Below are positions 35,371 to 45,878 of a DNA stretch of 64,000 nucleotides, piece by piece; position 1 is the stretch's first letter; each line of letters begins with the position of its first letter. The DNA comes from Spirochaetia bacterium (lineage in GTDB: Bacteria > Spirochaetota > Leptospiria > Leptospirales > Leptonemataceae), in NCBI GenBank assembly GCA_009885105.1, contig VFLI01000016.1:62001-126000 (forward strand), in the 5' to 3' direction. The notes beneath the pieces were generated by a model. It saw only the letters and a list, made by a program, of their open reading frames with translations. It did not search any database and was not told the origin of the DNA. Position numbers and translations under genes: made by a program.

Positions 35371-36894
35371 TCAGAATTGCGCCGTCATCCGGATATCCCA
35401 GCGGCCGGGAGTTGAGAAGAAGGATACAGCGGTTGTCGCGGAGGGTTCGAACAGGATAATATCAATCAGATTCCAGACATACAATCCTGCCAGCGCGCTT
35501 ACAGTAAAATTCAATTTGTTTTTTGTCGAGACCATATGCTCCCGCGAAAGTGACAGCGCTCCCGAATTTAAGACCAGCATTGTTCCCATCGTTTCATCGG
35601 AAACAGCCTGGCCGGATTCGATGAAAAAAGGCGAAGTGAACATGGATGTATTGACCGCTGTTGAATATGCTTCACGTTGATGGAAATATTGATTCTGGAG
35701 CGATGCGGTGCTCCCTGAAAGAGCGAGAAACCCAACTGAGTAGGTCCAGCCGGCCCTCGATCTGCCCTGATAGAATTGTCCCCAGCCGGGGAGGATGGCG
35801 CTTCGCATCAGGGCGCTGCTCAAATATTTTTTTGACGACTGCGGCGGAGTGACAGGCGGCGTTTCCGGATCGGGAGGAAAATCATCGCGTGGATGAAAGA
35901 CCATCACATCGATAAGATTCCAGGCATACAGAGCCGCGAGGCCGGCTCGAACATTCGCGAAATTCTGTTTCGCCGCCAGCATCCGGGATCTCTGTTCGTT
36001 GATATTATTGAAATGCATTCCGGAAAGCGCCGTATATTCATCATCCGTCAGCGTCAGCCCCAGATTGGGAGCAACAGCGGAAGAAGTGAACAGAGACAAT
36101 CCGACGGCGCCTGAATAATCTGTTCTGGCCCTCTGGTATGCTGCGCCCAGCGCTGCGTCCGCTCCCGCAAGAGCCAGGAAAGACAGAGCGTAGGTTGTTC
36201 CTGCGCGGCTGCGTCCCTGATACATCTGGCCCCAGCCGGGAAGTATCAGGCTTCGGCCGATGGCCTCCATGCGGTATTTTCTATTGGCGCGCCGGTCCTG
36301 CTCGACGACTTTGTTCTCTGCTTCCTGCGCCGCAGCTTTTATTCGGGCCTCTTCCGCCCTCTTTTCGGTTTCCTGTTTTTCCTGCTCTTCTTTTTCGCGG
36401 ACGAGAGCGGCGAGTCGGTCCTGCTCAATGATTTTTTGCGCGGCCTCTGTCGCCTCCAGCTCTCGTCTTTCGTCTTCCTGTTTCTGCTCTTCTTCCTGTT
36501 TTCTTTTTTCTTCTGCGATCTGAATTTCCTGCTGTCTCTGTTCTTCCGCCAGACGGGCCTTTTCCAGTTCTGCCGTCCGGGCCGCTTCTACCTGGCGCCT
36601 CTCTTCCTCTACGGACTGCTCCACACGTTTTTGTTCTTCCTGCACAGCGTCTCTGGCGCGGGCTTCTTCCTGCATGTCGGCATAGATCACTCTTTTGATC
36701 GCGCCCTTGCGGATGGTGCGGATGCCGTAGGGCAGTCTCAGCTGGATTTCCTCCGGATTCTGATCCACAACCTCTCCGTCCAGCCGCTCGCCGCTGCGCA
36801 GCAGTATCACATCCGGCCTCAGGCTCAGGGCAGGCCAGAGCAGGCAGGCCAGAAGCCCGGCCCATACTTTCCATCTGTTGCGATTATAATACAT
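35371..36894 (-). CDS. Secreted coiled-coil protein with two DUF5683-like domains
   Basis: A 507-residue exported protein. A signal peptide (residues 1-25) leads to a small strand domain (VILLRSGERLDGEVVDQN). Residues 80-210 are a long Glu/Gln/Arg coiled coil. Two similar domains follow, at about 215-330 and 365-490. Each starts with SLILPGWGQMYQGRSRAG or SAILPGWGQFYQGRSRAG and contains several hydrophobic helices, as in DUF5683. The internal duplication is clear. A related single-domain protein is at 53724. The front domain (VVLKNG / VILLRSGE pattern) is shared too. Function unknown; envelope location likely. Confidence 0.78.
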   Translation of the reverse strand: MYYNRNRWKVWAGLLACLLWPALSLRPDVILLRSGERLDGEVVDQNPEEIQLRLPYGIRTIRKGAIKRVIYADMQEEARARDAVQEEQKRVEQSVEEERRQVEAARTAELEKARLAEEQRQQEIQIAEEKRKQEEEQKQEDERRELEATEAAQKIIEQDRLAALVREKEEQEKQETEKRAEEARIKAAAQEAENKVVEQDRRANRKYRMEAIGRSLILPGWGQMYQGRSRAGTTYALSFLALAGADAALGAAYQRARTDYSGAVGLSLFTSSAVAPNLGLTLTDDEYTALSGMHFNNINEQRSRMLAAKQNFANVRAGLAALYAWNLIDVMVFHPRDDFPPDPETPPVTPPQSSKKYLSSALMRSAILPGWGQFYQGRSRAGWTYSVGFLALSGSTASLQNQYFHQREAYSTAVNTSMFTSPFFIESGQAVSDETMGTMLVLNSGALSLSREHMVSTKNKLNFTVSALAGLYVWNLIDIILFEPSATTAVSFFSTPGRWDIRMTAQF

Positions 36895-36964
36895 TTCTCT
36901 GTATTATTAGACGGCATATTGATTCCTTAGATTGAACATGCGCGAAATATTTTCAGGCTGTTCG

Positions 36965-39814
36965 TTACTTTTTCAGGATTCTTTTCAGGAACAATCCTGT
37001 GAAACTGGCCGGATTTGCTTTGATTTCCTCCGGTGTTCCTGCAACCAGAACATAGCCTCCGGCTTCCCCGCCTTCGGGTCCCAGATCGATGATATGATCC
37101 GCTGTTTTGATCACATCCAGATTGTGTTCGATCACGACCATTGAATTCCCGCGGTCCACCAGGGAATGAAGCACGTTGAGCAGCCGCGAAATATCCTCGA
37201 AATGTAGTCCGGTAGTCGGCTCATCAAGAATGTACATGGTTCGACCCGTGCTTCTTTTTGAAAGCTCGGTGGATAGTTTGATTCTCTGCGCTTCTCCGCC
37301 GGAAAGCGTTGTGGCGCTCTGCCCGAGTTTGATATAGTGAAGTCCGACTTCGGCGAGGGTGTCCAGTTTTCTTGCGATCTGTGGAATGCTGTCAAAGAAT
37401 TTAACACCGTCCTCAACCGTCATTTCGAGAATATCATGGATACTTTTACCCTTGTATTTTACTTCCAGAGTTTCGCGGTTGAAGCGCCGGCCTTTGCAGG
37501 CCTCGCACGTCACATAAACATCGGGGAGAAAATGCATTTCGATTTTGATGATGCCGGCTCCTTCGCAGCTTTCACACCGGCCGCCGGAAACATTGAAACT
37601 GAAACGGCCGGGCAGGTAGCCTCTGACCTTGGCCTCGGGTAGGCTGGCGAAAAGTTCCCGCACGGGCGTGAAAAGCCCCGTATAAGTGGCCGGGTTCGAA
37701 CGCGGAGTTCTTCCAATCGGCTCCTGATCGATGGCGATGACGCGGTCGAGTTCTTTTGTGCCGAGAATTTTATCGTGCCGGCCCGGCTGACTGCGCGCTC
37801 CATTCAGGCTGACTGCCAGGGATTTGTGAAGAATGTCGTTGATCAGCGTTGATTTGCCGGAACCGGAAACGCCTGTTACAAGCACAAACTGTCCCAGAGG
37901 AATATCGACGTCGATATTTTTCAGATTGTTTTCGCGGGCATTTTTAATTGTGATCAGCTTTCCGCTTCCACTGCGGCGCGATGACGGCACGGGGATTGAT
38001 TTTTTTCCGGACAGATACTGTCCTGTCAGGCTGTGTTTGACGGCGGCAACCTGATCTGGAGTTCCCGCAGCCACGACCTCGCCGCCGTGTATGCCCGCTC
38101 CCGGACCGAGATCCAGCAGGTAATCAGCATTTCGCATCGTTTCTTCATCGTGTTCGACGACGATGACAGTGTTTCCCATGTCACGCAGATTTTTCAGGGT
38201 CCCCAGCAGTCTGTCGTTGTCTCGCTGGTGCAGTCCGATGGAAGGCTCGTCGAGAACATAGAGAACTCCCATCAGGGAGCTTCCGATCTGCGTCGCCAGC
38301 CGGATTCTCTGGCCTTCGCCGCCGGAAAGGCTTCCAGCCGTGCGCGACAATGTAAGATATCCGACTCCCACGTCGTTCAGAAACCGCAGCCTTGAATGAA
38401 TTTCTTTAAGCACCCGGCCGACAATTTTTTCCTGCATATCCGTAAGTTTTAAATTATCTATATATTCTAAAATGTTTTTAATATTTTTATCCGTTATCGC
38501 GTCGATTGTTGTGTTATGGAAACGCACGGCCAGGGATTCAGGCCGAAGTCTCTTGCCCATGCACGAAGGGCAGGGGTGTTCCGACATGAATCGTTCCATC
38601 CACAGTCGCATGTCGTCGGATTTCGTCTCTCTGTAACGCCGCTTCAGATTCGGCAGAACGCCTTCGTAGCCGCCGTCTCCGCGCTCCCCGTATCCGCTGA
38701 GTATGAGTTTTCTTGTTTTTGCCGGCAGCTTTTCCCAGGCCGTCGATGGAGAAAAATCGAGGTTCCGGGCCAGATCGTGGATCGTCTCCAGATGCCAGTA
38801 ACTTTTGGGATTGCCCCAGGATGCAACGGCTCCGTCGAGCAGGGAAAGAGAACGGTCCGGTATGACGAGGTCTTCGTCAAATTCCAGAAGTATTCCCAGG
38901 CCGTCGCATTTCTGGCAGGCGCCCAGGGGGGAATTGAATGAGAAACTGCGCGGTGTGATTTCAGGGAGGGAGAGATCGCAGTGCGTGCAGGTGAGCAGAC
39001 GGGAAAATACATGATCTGTTTTGCCGTCATTGATCAGAACGACAGTCTCTGACTGGGTCAGAGCCGTTTCCACTGAATCCGTGAGGCGGGATTGAATTCC
39101 CTCTTTAACGATGAGACGGTCCACCACAACTTCAATGGTGTGCTGCTTTTTCTTATCCAGAACAATCTCTTCCGAGAGTTCATGCACATCGCCGTTGACG
39201 CGCACGCGGACAAATCCGGCTTTGCGCGCGTTTTCCAGAATGTCTTTGTGCTCTCCCTTTTTCTTCTCCACCAAAGGCGCCATGATCATAATTCGCGCGC
39301 CGTTCGGAAATGTTTTTACCCGGTCCACGATCTGATCCACAGAAACTGCAGAAACTGGCCGTCCGCAGTTGTGGCAGTGCGGCTCGCCGACGCGGGCGAA
39401 AAGCAGCCTGAGGTAGTCGTAAATTTCCGTGACGGTTCCCACGGTCGATCTGGGATTTCTGTGAGTGGTTTTCTGCTCGATTGAGATGGCGGGGCTGAGT
39501 CCCTCGATCAGATCCACATCCGGTTTTTCCATCAGTCCCAGAAACTGGCGAGCGTAGGAGGAAAGCGATTCAACATACCGGCGCTGGCCTTCCGCATAAA
39601 TCGTGTCAAATGCCAGTGACGATTTTCCAGAACCGGAGACTCCTGTAATCACACACAGACTGTTTCGTGGAATTTCGACCGTTATGTTTTTCAGATTGTG
39701 TTCGCGGGCGCCCTGAACACGAATAAAATCCCGTCCGCGGTGTGCGGCTGCCAGAGAGGAGAGGCCGGACACTACTTTAGATTTTTTTGTTTTTTTTGGA
39801 GAGAGTCCGGGCAT
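36965..39814 (-). CDS. uvrA: Excinuclease ABC subunit A
   Basis: A 949-residue DNA damage-recognition ATPase of nucleotide excision repair. Both ABC modules are complete: Walker [13 protein letters not shown] and [12 protein letters not shown], signature SGGEGQRI and SGGEAQRI, Walker [12 protein letters not shown] and [11 protein letters not shown]. Zinc-finger cysteines occur in CTHCDLS ... CQKCDG and CESCEGAG ... CEACKG. The start at Met 39814 is chosen because any earlier start would lie inside the tRNA-Pro gene. No ribosome site is evident before it. An N-terminal Lys/Ser-rich tail of about 30 residues precedes the usual start. Confidence 0.96.
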   Translation of the reverse strand: MPGLSPKKTKKSKVVSGLSSLAAAHRGRDFIRVQGAREHNLKNITVEIPRNSLCVITGVSGSGKSSLAFDTIYAEGQRRYVESLSSYARQFLGLMEKPDVDLIEGLSPAISIEQKTTHRNPRSTVGTVTEIYDYLRLLFARVGEPHCHNCGRPVSAVSVDQIVDRVKTFPNGARIMIMAPLVEKKKGEHKDILENARKAGFVRVRVNGDVHELSEEIVLDKKKQHTIEVVVDRLIVKEGIQSRLTDSVETALTQSETVVLINDGKTDHVFSRLLTCTHCDLSLPEITPRSFSFNSPLGACQKCDGLGILLEFDEDLVIPDRSLSLLDGAVASWGNPKSYWHLETIHDLARNLDFSPSTAWEKLPAKTRKLILSGYGERGDGGYEGVLPNLKRRYRETKSDDMRLWMERFMSEHPCPSCMGKRLRPESLAVRFHNTTIDAITDKNIKNILEYIDNLKLTDMQEKIVGRVLKEIHSRLRFLNDVGVGYLTLSRTAGSLSGGEGQRIRLATQIGSSLMGVLYVLDEPSIGLHQRDNDRLLGTLKNLRDMGNTVIVVEHDEETMRNADYLLDLGPGAGIHGGEVVAAGTPDQVAAVKHSLTGQYLSGKKSIPVPSSRRSGSGKLITIKNARENNLKNIDVDIPLGQFVLVTGVSGSGKSTLINDILHKSLAVSLNGARSQPGRHDKILGTKELDRVIAIDQEPIGRTPRSNPATYTGLFTPVRELFASLPEAKVRGYLPGRFSFNVSGGRCESCEGAGIIKIEMHFLPDVYVTCEACKGRRFNRETLEVKYKGKSIHDILEMTVEDGVKFFDSIPQIARKLDTLAEVGLHYIKLGQSATTLSGGEAQRIKLSTELSKRSTGRTMYILDEPTTGLHFEDISRLLNVLHSLVDRGNSMVVIEHNLDVIKTADHIIDLGPEGGEAGGYVLVAGTPEEIKANPASFTGLFLKRILKK

Positions 39815-39823
39815 TTGAAAAAT

Positions 39824-39895
39824 TCGGGATGATTGGATTTGAACCAACGACCGCTCGCCCCCCAGACGAGTGCGCTACCCCTGCGCCACATCCCG
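39824..39895 (-). tRNA. tRNA-Pro (GGG anticodon)
   Basis: Read on the minus strand, a full cloverleaf forms: acceptor CGGGATG/CATCCCG, D stem GCGC/GCGC with loop AGGGGTA, anticodon stem CTCGT/GCGAG with loop CTGGGGG, five-base variable loop, T arm GTTGG-TTCAAAT-CCAAT, and discriminator A. The anticodon GGG reads proline codons. The 3' CCA is not encoded. The gene ends 9 bases before the uvrA start codon, so uvrA mRNA may be released by tRNA 3' processing. Confidence 0.93.
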
Positions 39896-40038
39896 GAAAG
39901 GAGGTTCTGTTCCGCCTCCTGTCCAAAGCAACGTTTGAGAGAGGAGTGTTTGTGTCAAGAAAAAGGAGCCACGAATTTTCTCATTCCGCCTCTAAGGGGC
40001 CTTTGACCTGCCTGCGACCTGACGGGTTGCAAGCATCC

Positions 40039-40578
40039 TTACGGCTCCCAGTTCTGAAATGAATTCCCCACCAGTGGAGGCGCATCGCTGGCCGGGACAT
40101 GGCAGGCAGTGCAGTTGTAGCGGGCTGCCGCAGCAGTGGCCGTTCGCACGCCCGTTCTGTGATTGATGTAGTGGCTGGGTGGCAGCGGTACCGGATCATC
40201 GTCTCTCTTTTTTTTGGGAATCTGGTGGCAGTCGATGCAGTCGTTGATCGCATTTGTGATCGGAATGAAATCGCCGATTTCATGCGGGATAGTCGGAGGC
40301 GAATACCGGTTGAACTGCACTGATTTAGAATCCTGATACGTAAACTGCAGAGGTTCCGCTGTATCCTCCAGAGCTGTTTTCGAAAGTCCGAGGCTCGAGA
40401 CAGGTATGCCGGCCGCGTTCGTTGTGCTGCCTGCCGTCGATCCGCCTCCCGTTGTACTGCCGCTTGTCTGCGCCAGAATTTCTGACGACCGGTCCATACT
40501 GACGGAAATACAGCCTGCCGAAAGACCAAGCGCTGCGATTGATGAAATAGAGATTAGTAGAAGAATTTTATTTATCAT
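40039..40578 (-). CDS. napB: Periplasmic nitrate reductase cytochrome subunit NapB
   Basis: A 179-residue diheme c-type cytochrome that passes electrons to NapA. Heme sites are CIDCH (residues 114-118) and CTACH (156-160), with distal His candidates in IPHE and SHYINH. The N-terminus has a lipobox-like LSAGC at 19-23, so it may be a lipoprotein rather than free in the periplasm, which is unusual for NapB. A Gly/Ser/Thr-rich linker (about 38-58) would act as a tether. It follows napA by 10 bases. Confidence 0.88.
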   Translation of the reverse strand: MINKILLLISISSIAALGLSAGCISVSMDRSSEILAQTSGSTTGGGSTAGSTTNAAGIPVSSLGLSKTALEDTAEPLQFTYQDSKSVQFNRYSPPTIPHEIGDFIPITNAINDCIDCHQIPKKKRDDDPVPLPPSHYINHRTGVRTATAAAARYNCTACHVPASDAPPLVGNSFQNWEP

Positions 40579-40588
40579 TTTTATACTC

Positions 40589-43345
40589 TTATTGAAACTT
40601 TGTCACCTTCACGGCGCATTTCTTGAAATCCGTCTGTTTTGAAATCGGACAGGTTGAATCCAGCGTCACCTTGTTGATAAAAACTCCCTCATCGAACCAG
40701 GGCACGTAAATCATTCCGCGCGGAACCGGGTTTCTTCCTTCAAATACGACGCGTATTTTTACGCGGCCCCGGCGCGATTCGATCCAGACCAGATCGCCCG
40801 CATTCATGCCGCGCGCCTTCGCGTCCTCCGGATGCATCCACATCTGCGCGGCGGGCACCGCGGAATGAAGCTCCGGCACTCTTCGTGTCATGGTTCCGGA
40901 ATGCCAGTGCTCGAGAACCCGCCCCGTGCACAGCCACAAATCGTACTCTGCATTCGGCGATTCTGCCGGCGCGGCATACGGCCGGAAAAAGATCTTGGCC
41001 TTTCCCGCCAGAGATGTTTTTGTCGGCTGCGTTATTGCATCCAGGTTGCCGGAAGGAAGTTCCTTCATGGCCTTGCCGTAAAAATAGAAATCCTTGCCCC
41101 TTGCATACGGATCGTACCGGCCGTTGAATCGCCAGGCGGTTTCGCGGCCGTTGACGACAGGCCAGCGAAGTCCGCGCACATTATCGCGGTAATAAACATC
41201 ATATGGCGCCAGATCGTGTCCGTGTCCGCGTCCGAATCCCGCGTACTCTTCAAACAGAGCTTTTTCCGGGAACCAGTCAATGCCCAGAAGTTCCACAATG
41301 GAATTGGCCGCTCCGCCGGCGCTGGGATCGCGCGCCCATTTCACTGATTTGTTTGTCTGACTGGCGAAAAGGACAGTGTAAAGACTGTCATCGGGCGAAT
41401 AGCCCATCGCCTTCGCGCCGGGCAAAACATCCGGAAGAAAACCGTCTTCGAAACCTTCCTCTTTCAGTCCGCGAATCGGCTGCCGGCCCCAGACATCGCT
41501 CAGTTTGATGCGTTTGCTGAATTCCATGATCTGCCAGAGATCCGCGCGAGCCTCTCCTGGAGCTCTCACCATCTGTCTCCAGCCCTGTGTGCGCCGTTCC
41601 GAATTCCCGTACATTCCCCATTTTTCAAAGATCATCGCCGCAGGCAGAATGAGATCCGCTGCTTTGCAGGAAACAGTCGGGTAAACATCGGAAACTATAA
41701 CAAATGCCTCCGGTTTTCTGGCCGCGGCGATCCAGTGATTCGCGTTCGCCGTGGACTGGAAGGGATTCGTCACCTGCACCCAGAGCCATTTTAGAGTGCC
41801 GTCTTCCAGATCGCGCATCATTTTTGTGATGTGACTTCCAATTTTGGGATTGATGGTTTTCGCCGGGATTTTCCATTTTTTTTCGCTGATATCTCTGTGT
41901 TCCGGATTGTCCACATTCATATCTGCGGGCAGTCTGTGCGAAAATGTGCCGACTTCTCTGGCTGTGCCGCAGGCAGAGGGCTGGCCCGTAAGAGAGAAAG
42001 CTCCGTTGCCGGGAGTTGCCTGTTTACCCGTCAGAAGATGAACCATGTAGGCCTGCTCGTTGACCCAGGTGCCGCGGTAGTGCTGGTTGAAACCCATCGT
42101 CCAGAAGGAAACCACCTTGCGCGATGGCGCGGCGTAGTACGATGCCAGTTCCTGAAGTTTCTTCTTAAACGCTTCAATCGGTTCGGATGCGTCGCCCCGG
42201 GCAAGTTCGGCCGTGAAGTCCAGCGTGTACGGCTCAACACCTTTTATAAATTCGTCGAAGGTAATGAGCCAGTGTTTGCCAGGAGTGGCCGTATTTTCCT
42301 GTTTTACAACATGAGTGAGAGCAGGATCTTTTCCTTGCGCGATGGCCTCTTCCCTGCTCAGTGTGACGCTGTTCTCATGAGAACGTGTGTCTTTTTCTTT
42401 CTCTGTGGCGAATCTTTCATCAGAGCGCATGCCATATCCGATGTCCGTCGCGCCAGCGGCGAAGACACAGTGCTGCTTGATGAATCTTTCATTGTAGGCG
42501 CGTTTTTTTATGATTTCCCTGGCGATGTAATTCCAGATCGCAAGATCTGTTCCGGGCTTGAATATTATTTCCGTATCCGCCATGCCGGAGGTGAGATTTC
42601 TGTATGTGCTCAAATTCACCAGTTTGACGCGCGCGCGATTCCCAAGTTTGTGAGCCGTGATACGGGACCAGAGGATCGGATGGCATTCTGCCATATTGGC
42701 TCCCCAGGTCACAATTGTATCCGTCGCCTCAATGTCGTCGTAGCATCCGGAAGGCTCGTCAATGCCGAACGTCTGCATGAAACCGGCGACCGCCGATGCC
42801 ATGCAGTGCCGCGCATTCGGATCAATGTTGTTCGATCTCAGGCCGGCTTTTACAAATTTCAGAGCCGCATACCCTTCCTGAATTGTATGCTGTCCCGATC
42901 CCATCATGCCGACTCCGGCGGGACCCAGTTCCGAATAAGCCCTCATGAACTGCCTGTGCATTTCATCGAAGGCCTGCTCCCAGCTGATTTCCTGGAAGTC
43001 GCCCGTTTTATCAAAGCGGCCATTTTTCATGCGAAGCATTGGCTTTGTGAGCCGGTCCTCGCCATACATGATTTTTGCGTTCGCATAGCCCTTGATGCAG
43101 AGAATCCCTTTATTCACCGGCGAATCCGGATCGCCCTTAACCGCCTTGATTCTGCCGTCCTTTACGGCAACCTGCGTGCCGCAGCCGACGCCGCAGAACC
43201 GGCAAACACCCTTATGCCAGCGCAGACCCGGCTCCGGATCGTTTCCGGCCTGGGCCAGCGTTTCTTTTAGCGGAAAGCCGACGGCCAGGACTGCGGCTGT
43301 TGCCAGACTGTTTCGAATAAATTCTTTGCGGCTGATTTCATCCAT
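40589..43345 (-). CDS. napA: Periplasmic nitrate reductase catalytic subunit NapA
   Basis: A 918-residue molybdenum enzyme that reduces nitrate to nitrite. The [4Fe-4S] ligands are Cys48, Cys51, Cys55 and Cys83, with Lys85 on the electron path. The likely Mo ligand is Cys181 in ARHCMASA. Molybdopterin-binding segments such as [14 protein letters not shown] and [10 protein letters not shown] are intact, and the C-terminal domain is complete. The N-terminus is a Tat-like signal, but the pair reads Arg-Lys in SRKEFIRNS rather than twin arginine. The napD chaperone gene is 15 bases upstream. No napC, napG or napH is present here, so the electron donor is elsewhere. Confidence 0.94.
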   Translation of the reverse strand: MDEISRKEFIRNSLATAAVLAVGFPLKETLAQAGNDPEPGLRWHKGVCRFCGVGCGTQVAVKDGRIKAVKGDPDSPVNKGILCIKGYANAKIMYGEDRLTKPMLRMKNGRFDKTGDFQEISWEQAFDEMHRQFMRAYSELGPAGVGMMGSGQHTIQEGYAALKFVKAGLRSNNIDPNARHCMASAVAGFMQTFGIDEPSGCYDDIEATDTIVTWGANMAECHPILWSRITAHKLGNRARVKLVNLSTYRNLTSGMADTEIIFKPGTDLAIWNYIAREIIKKRAYNERFIKQHCVFAAGATDIGYGMRSDERFATEKEKDTRSHENSVTLSREEAIAQGKDPALTHVVKQENTATPGKHWLITFDEFIKGVEPYTLDFTAELARGDASEPIEAFKKKLQELASYYAAPSRKVVSFWTMGFNQHYRGTWVNEQAYMVHLLTGKQATPGNGAFSLTGQPSACGTAREVGTFSHRLPADMNVDNPEHRDISEKKWKIPAKTINPKIGSHITKMMRDLEDGTLKWLWVQVTNPFQSTANANHWIAAARKPEAFVIVSDVYPTVSCKAADLILPAAMIFEKWGMYGNSERRTQGWRQMVRAPGEARADLWQIMEFSKRIKLSDVWGRQPIRGLKEEGFEDGFLPDVLPGAKAMGYSPDDSLYTVLFASQTNKSVKWARDPSAGGAANSIVELLGIDWFPEKALFEEYAGFGRGHGHDLAPYDVYYRDNVRGLRWPVVNGRETAWRFNGRYDPYARGKDFYFYGKAMKELPSGNLDAITQPTKTSLAGKAKIFFRPYAAPAESPNAEYDLWLCTGRVLEHWHSGTMTRRVPELHSAVPAAQMWMHPEDAKARGMNAGDLVWIESRRGRVKIRVVFEGRNPVPRGMIYVPWFDEGVFINKVTLDSTCPISKQTDFKKCAVKVTKFQ

Positions 43346-43360
43346 TAGAGATTCTCCCGT

Positions 43361-43591
43361 CTACGTTTCATCATACAGGTAAACAAGCTCCGCGCTTGCC
43401 ACATCTTTCATGGCCCGGATCTTTTCCATAGTCGACATCTGATCTTCCCGTTCGGAAGATTCCAGCGTGACGATCGCTCGGCCCGATTCTGGCTCTGTGT
43501 GGTGGATTACAATTTCTGGAATTTTGAGCAGTTCGGTTGTGACTTCTGTCAGCCGCCCCGGACCCGTAACGATGTGCATTGAAACAATCAT
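43361..43591 (-). CDS. napD: NapD chaperone
   Basis: A 76-residue ferredoxin-fold chaperone that binds the signal peptide of NapA and holds it until cofactor insertion. It has the family pattern MHIVTGPGRL, IPEIVIHHTEPESGRAIVTL and a final SAELVYLYDE strand. Its position directly before napA supports the call. It leads the transcript napD-napA-napB. I see no clear FNR-type box upstream. Confidence 0.88.
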   Translation of the reverse strand: MIVSMHIVTGPGRLTEVTTELLKIPEIVIHHTEPESGRAIVTLESSEREDQMSTMEKIRAMKDVASAELVYLYDET

Positions 43592-43696
43592 AGTATTTTT
43601 TGCCTGATTATTTTGAACAATAAACTGCGGCAGCCAGGAGATTGGTCAACCTAAAAAAGACTATCTTGTCTGAAATTGGGAAAAAAATACTAAAAG

Positions 43697-44242
43697 TTAT
43701 ATTGCCGCTTTACCCCCTATCAAAGCGCGTACCACAGAGAGCTGTCCGCAGTGATAGTTTTCATGCCAGGCACAGAAAGTCAAAGCACCGGCAATATTCT
43801 CGGCGCCGGCGAATTCCCGCCATTTATCAGGAATAGCGACATCCAGCGCTTTTTCGTCTGACTGGTCGATCCAGTTGAGAATCTCTTTGCGGTATCGACT
43901 GAGCTCTTTTTTGATTTCAGAAAATGGGGGATATTCTGTTATTGTGTCAGACAACGTGCTGCCGGTGCCGAACATTTGCTTCAGGGACGGCTCTACTTTT
44001 GGAGCATCCGCTTTTAGAATCGTCAAAAAATTTGCATCGGACCAGGCGATGTGCCCGAGAATCCAGAGAGCATGATTGGCCGTGGGTGCCGGACGCACGA
44101 GAATTTTATGTTCTGGAATCGCTTTCATTGCTCCGAGTATGTTGAGGCGGGAAATCTTGAGGAGTTGAATTAGATTTTTCTTCACCATGCTCATGGACAT
44201 AGGATGCGAAGTGCGTTTCGGGAAGTCAATGAGATTATTCAT
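43697..44242 (-). CDS. DinB-family protein
   Basis: A 181-residue four-helix-bundle protein of the DinB/YfiT superfamily. The metal-binding His pattern fits: His in PTANHALWILGHIAWSD and the pair in CAWHENYHCGQLS near the C-terminus. Members act as metal-dependent thiol or other transferases, or have unknown roles. Start at 44242 is the first Met; two more Mets within 20 residues could serve. It stands apart from the nap genes. Confidence 0.82.
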   Translation of the reverse strand: MNNLIDFPKRTSHPMSMSMVKKNLIQLLKISRLNILGAMKAIPEHKILVRPAPTANHALWILGHIAWSDANFLTILKADAPKVEPSLKQMFGTGSTLSDTITEYPPFSEIKKELSRYRKEILNWIDQSDEKALDVAIPDKWREFAGAENIAGALTFCAWHENYHCGQLSVVRALIGGKAAI

Positions 44243-44290
44243 GGTATCATCAATAAAAGTATTCTTGCACTATCATGTCAGAAAAAGTAG

Positions 44291-44500
44291 AATGTTCGCT
44301 GGCAATTTCCTTTCAAATCCTTGCGGCCGTACGTGATTTTCATTCCTGATAATGGGCTTCAGAAAGCGCCTGCCAAATTCAATACGACGGTCCGAATAAA
44401 GTCGGGGCAGAAAGCTGATATCATGGATTGCAAGATTTACCCGGCGAACGAAGATGATCCTTACAGAAAGCATACCAACACGGACGGGATACACTCTTGA
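44291..44500 (+). pseudogene. Start-less open frame, possible gene remnant
   Basis: A 69-codon frame bounded by TAG at 44288 and TGA at 44498 has no ATG, GTG or TTG suited to start it. Its product reads like real protein (YVIFIPDNGLQKAPAKFN, then TVRIKSGQKADIMDCKIYP). I do not recognise the family. The stretch 44243-44577 has no other gene. Confidence 0.3.
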
Positions 44501-44577
44501 ATTTTATCCGGCGGGACGCTGAAGCATTGAGTTTGATCCAGTGTGAGATGACCGCATAGCTTTTGAAGAAAAGATTG

Positions 44578-45849
44578 TCACGGCTTTCGCGAACCTTCAG
44601 ATCGACCTATCAATCCGACCCTGTTTCCTCCGCGCTGTTTTACTGAACTGACCGCCCTTTCCGAAGCGTTTTCAAGGGCATCCGCATCCCGGTATCCAGG
44701 ATAGGCCGACAGCCCGCATGAGAATGTCGCGTAAAATTCGCCTCCCTGCCAGCTGTGGGCAATCTGGGCGAAATCCATGCGAATTTCATTGAAAACACGC
44801 GAGGCGGTCGGCGCATCCATAGATGTGATCACGATCCCGAATTCTTCCCCGCTGAATCGCCCGATAATATCCGTACTCCAAACGCGCTGTCTGAGAATTC
44901 TTGCGAGACTTTTTATTACAATATCTCCAACAGGATGACCGTAGGCGTCGTTGATCGTTTTGAATTTGTCGATATCGACGAGCGCGAAAGTCACGGGACC
45001 GTCTTTCCCGGCCCGCTCGATTTTTTTCTGCAGCGATTCGTGAAGCGCGCTGTGATTGATTAATCCGGTGAGACTGTCCTGTAAAAGGAAGGCGCGCTGA
45101 ACTCTGGATTTTTCAAGCTGAGCTCGGACGATGGCCGACAGAGTTTCAGGTTCAACGGGTCTTTTTACATAATCATCTCCGCCACGCCTGAGCGCCGCGA
45201 TCTGTTTGAAGCTTCGCACCTCTGTCGAGTGAAATACGATGGGAATATTATGATTCTCCGGGAGCTGGCGGATCATTGTTGCAAGTTCCATACCCAGCAC
45301 ATACGGGTAGTAAATATTAGCAAGTATCAGGTCCGGATGAAAGCTTTCGATGGAGTCGAGAGTCTGAAGCGGGTCCGCTATCAGTTCCAGAGATAGTCCT
45401 GGCATGCTCAGGGCATTCTCAAGCTCAAAGGCAAGTATCGGATCGCTTTCTACTATCAGGATTCTGTGCTCAAGGCGGTCAATCGGCGCAGTCAGACTTT
45501 CTATCCGGCCGATGAGCGCGTCCATATTTACCGGCTTGGTAAAAAAGGCTTTTCCTCCTAATCGCACACAACGAAGGCGAAGCGAAAAATCTTCGCTGTC
45601 AGACAGAAAGATCACAAGCGGGTTCGGCTTTATCAGTGATTCAATTTCCGCGAGCTGCATGGCCATGTCGCCCTCCGGCTGCGTCAGGGAGATAATGATG
45701 ATTCCCGGAGCGCTCAGAAGCGCGGCTTCTCGGGCTTCCGACAGAATGGCAAACTGAGCGACTCCATAGCCATAGTGACCAATCTGGCTGCCCAGATTGG
45801 CCCGGATTTCCGGATCCTTTTCAACAAGATATACAAGACGGTTTGCCAA
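44578..45849 (-). CDS. Two-receiver GGDEF protein
   Basis: A 423-residue cytoplasmic protein with two receiver-like domains (about 1-120 and 128-245) and a C-terminal GGDEF domain (about 255-420). The GGDEF signature reads SGEEF, with metal Asp in ALVDIDKFKTINDAYGHPVGD, so diguanylate cyclase activity is possible though the first Gly is lost. Both receivers are degenerate: the phosphoacceptor positions read IIIISLTQ and LILANIYYP, with Ser and Asn instead of Asp. It is therefore probably controlled by binding, not phosphorylation. It follows the permease gene by 29 bases. Confidence 0.85.
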   Translation of the reverse strand: MANRLVYLVEKDPEIRANLGSQIGHYGYGVAQFAILSEAREAALLSAPGIIIISLTQPEGDMAMQLAEIESLIKPNPLVIFLSDSEDFSLRLRCVRLGGKAFFTKPVNMDALIGRIESLTAPIDRLEHRILIVESDPILAFELENALSMPGLSLELIADPLQTLDSIESFHPDLILANIYYPYVLGMELATMIRQLPENHNIPIVFHSTEVRSFKQIAALRRGGDDYVKRPVEPETLSAIVRAQLEKSRVQRAFLLQDSLTGLINHSALHESLQKKIERAGKDGPVTFALVDIDKFKTINDAYGHPVGDIVIKSLARILRQRVWSTDIIGRFSGEEFGIVITSMDAPTASRVFNEIRMDFAQIAHSWQGGEFYATFSCGLSAYPGYRDADALENASERAVSSVKQRGGNRVGLIGRSEGSRKP

Positions 45850-45878
45850 TCAATGCCTCAATTATCAAAAAATATCAA

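Noticed and set aside
36400-36930. Hydrophobic plus-strand frames opposite the coiled-coil region
   Set aside because: They are the reverse reading of Glu/Arg-rich codons and lack ribosome sites.
39815-39847. UvrA start at 39847
   Set aside because: This would place the first 11 codons inside the tRNA-Pro gene.
39900-39919. GGAGG/CCTCC hairpin between napB and tRNA-Pro as a terminator
   Set aside because: No T run follows it on either strand.
41831-43270. Long plus-strand frame opposite napA
   Set aside because: It is antisense to a well-conserved gene and resembles no protein.
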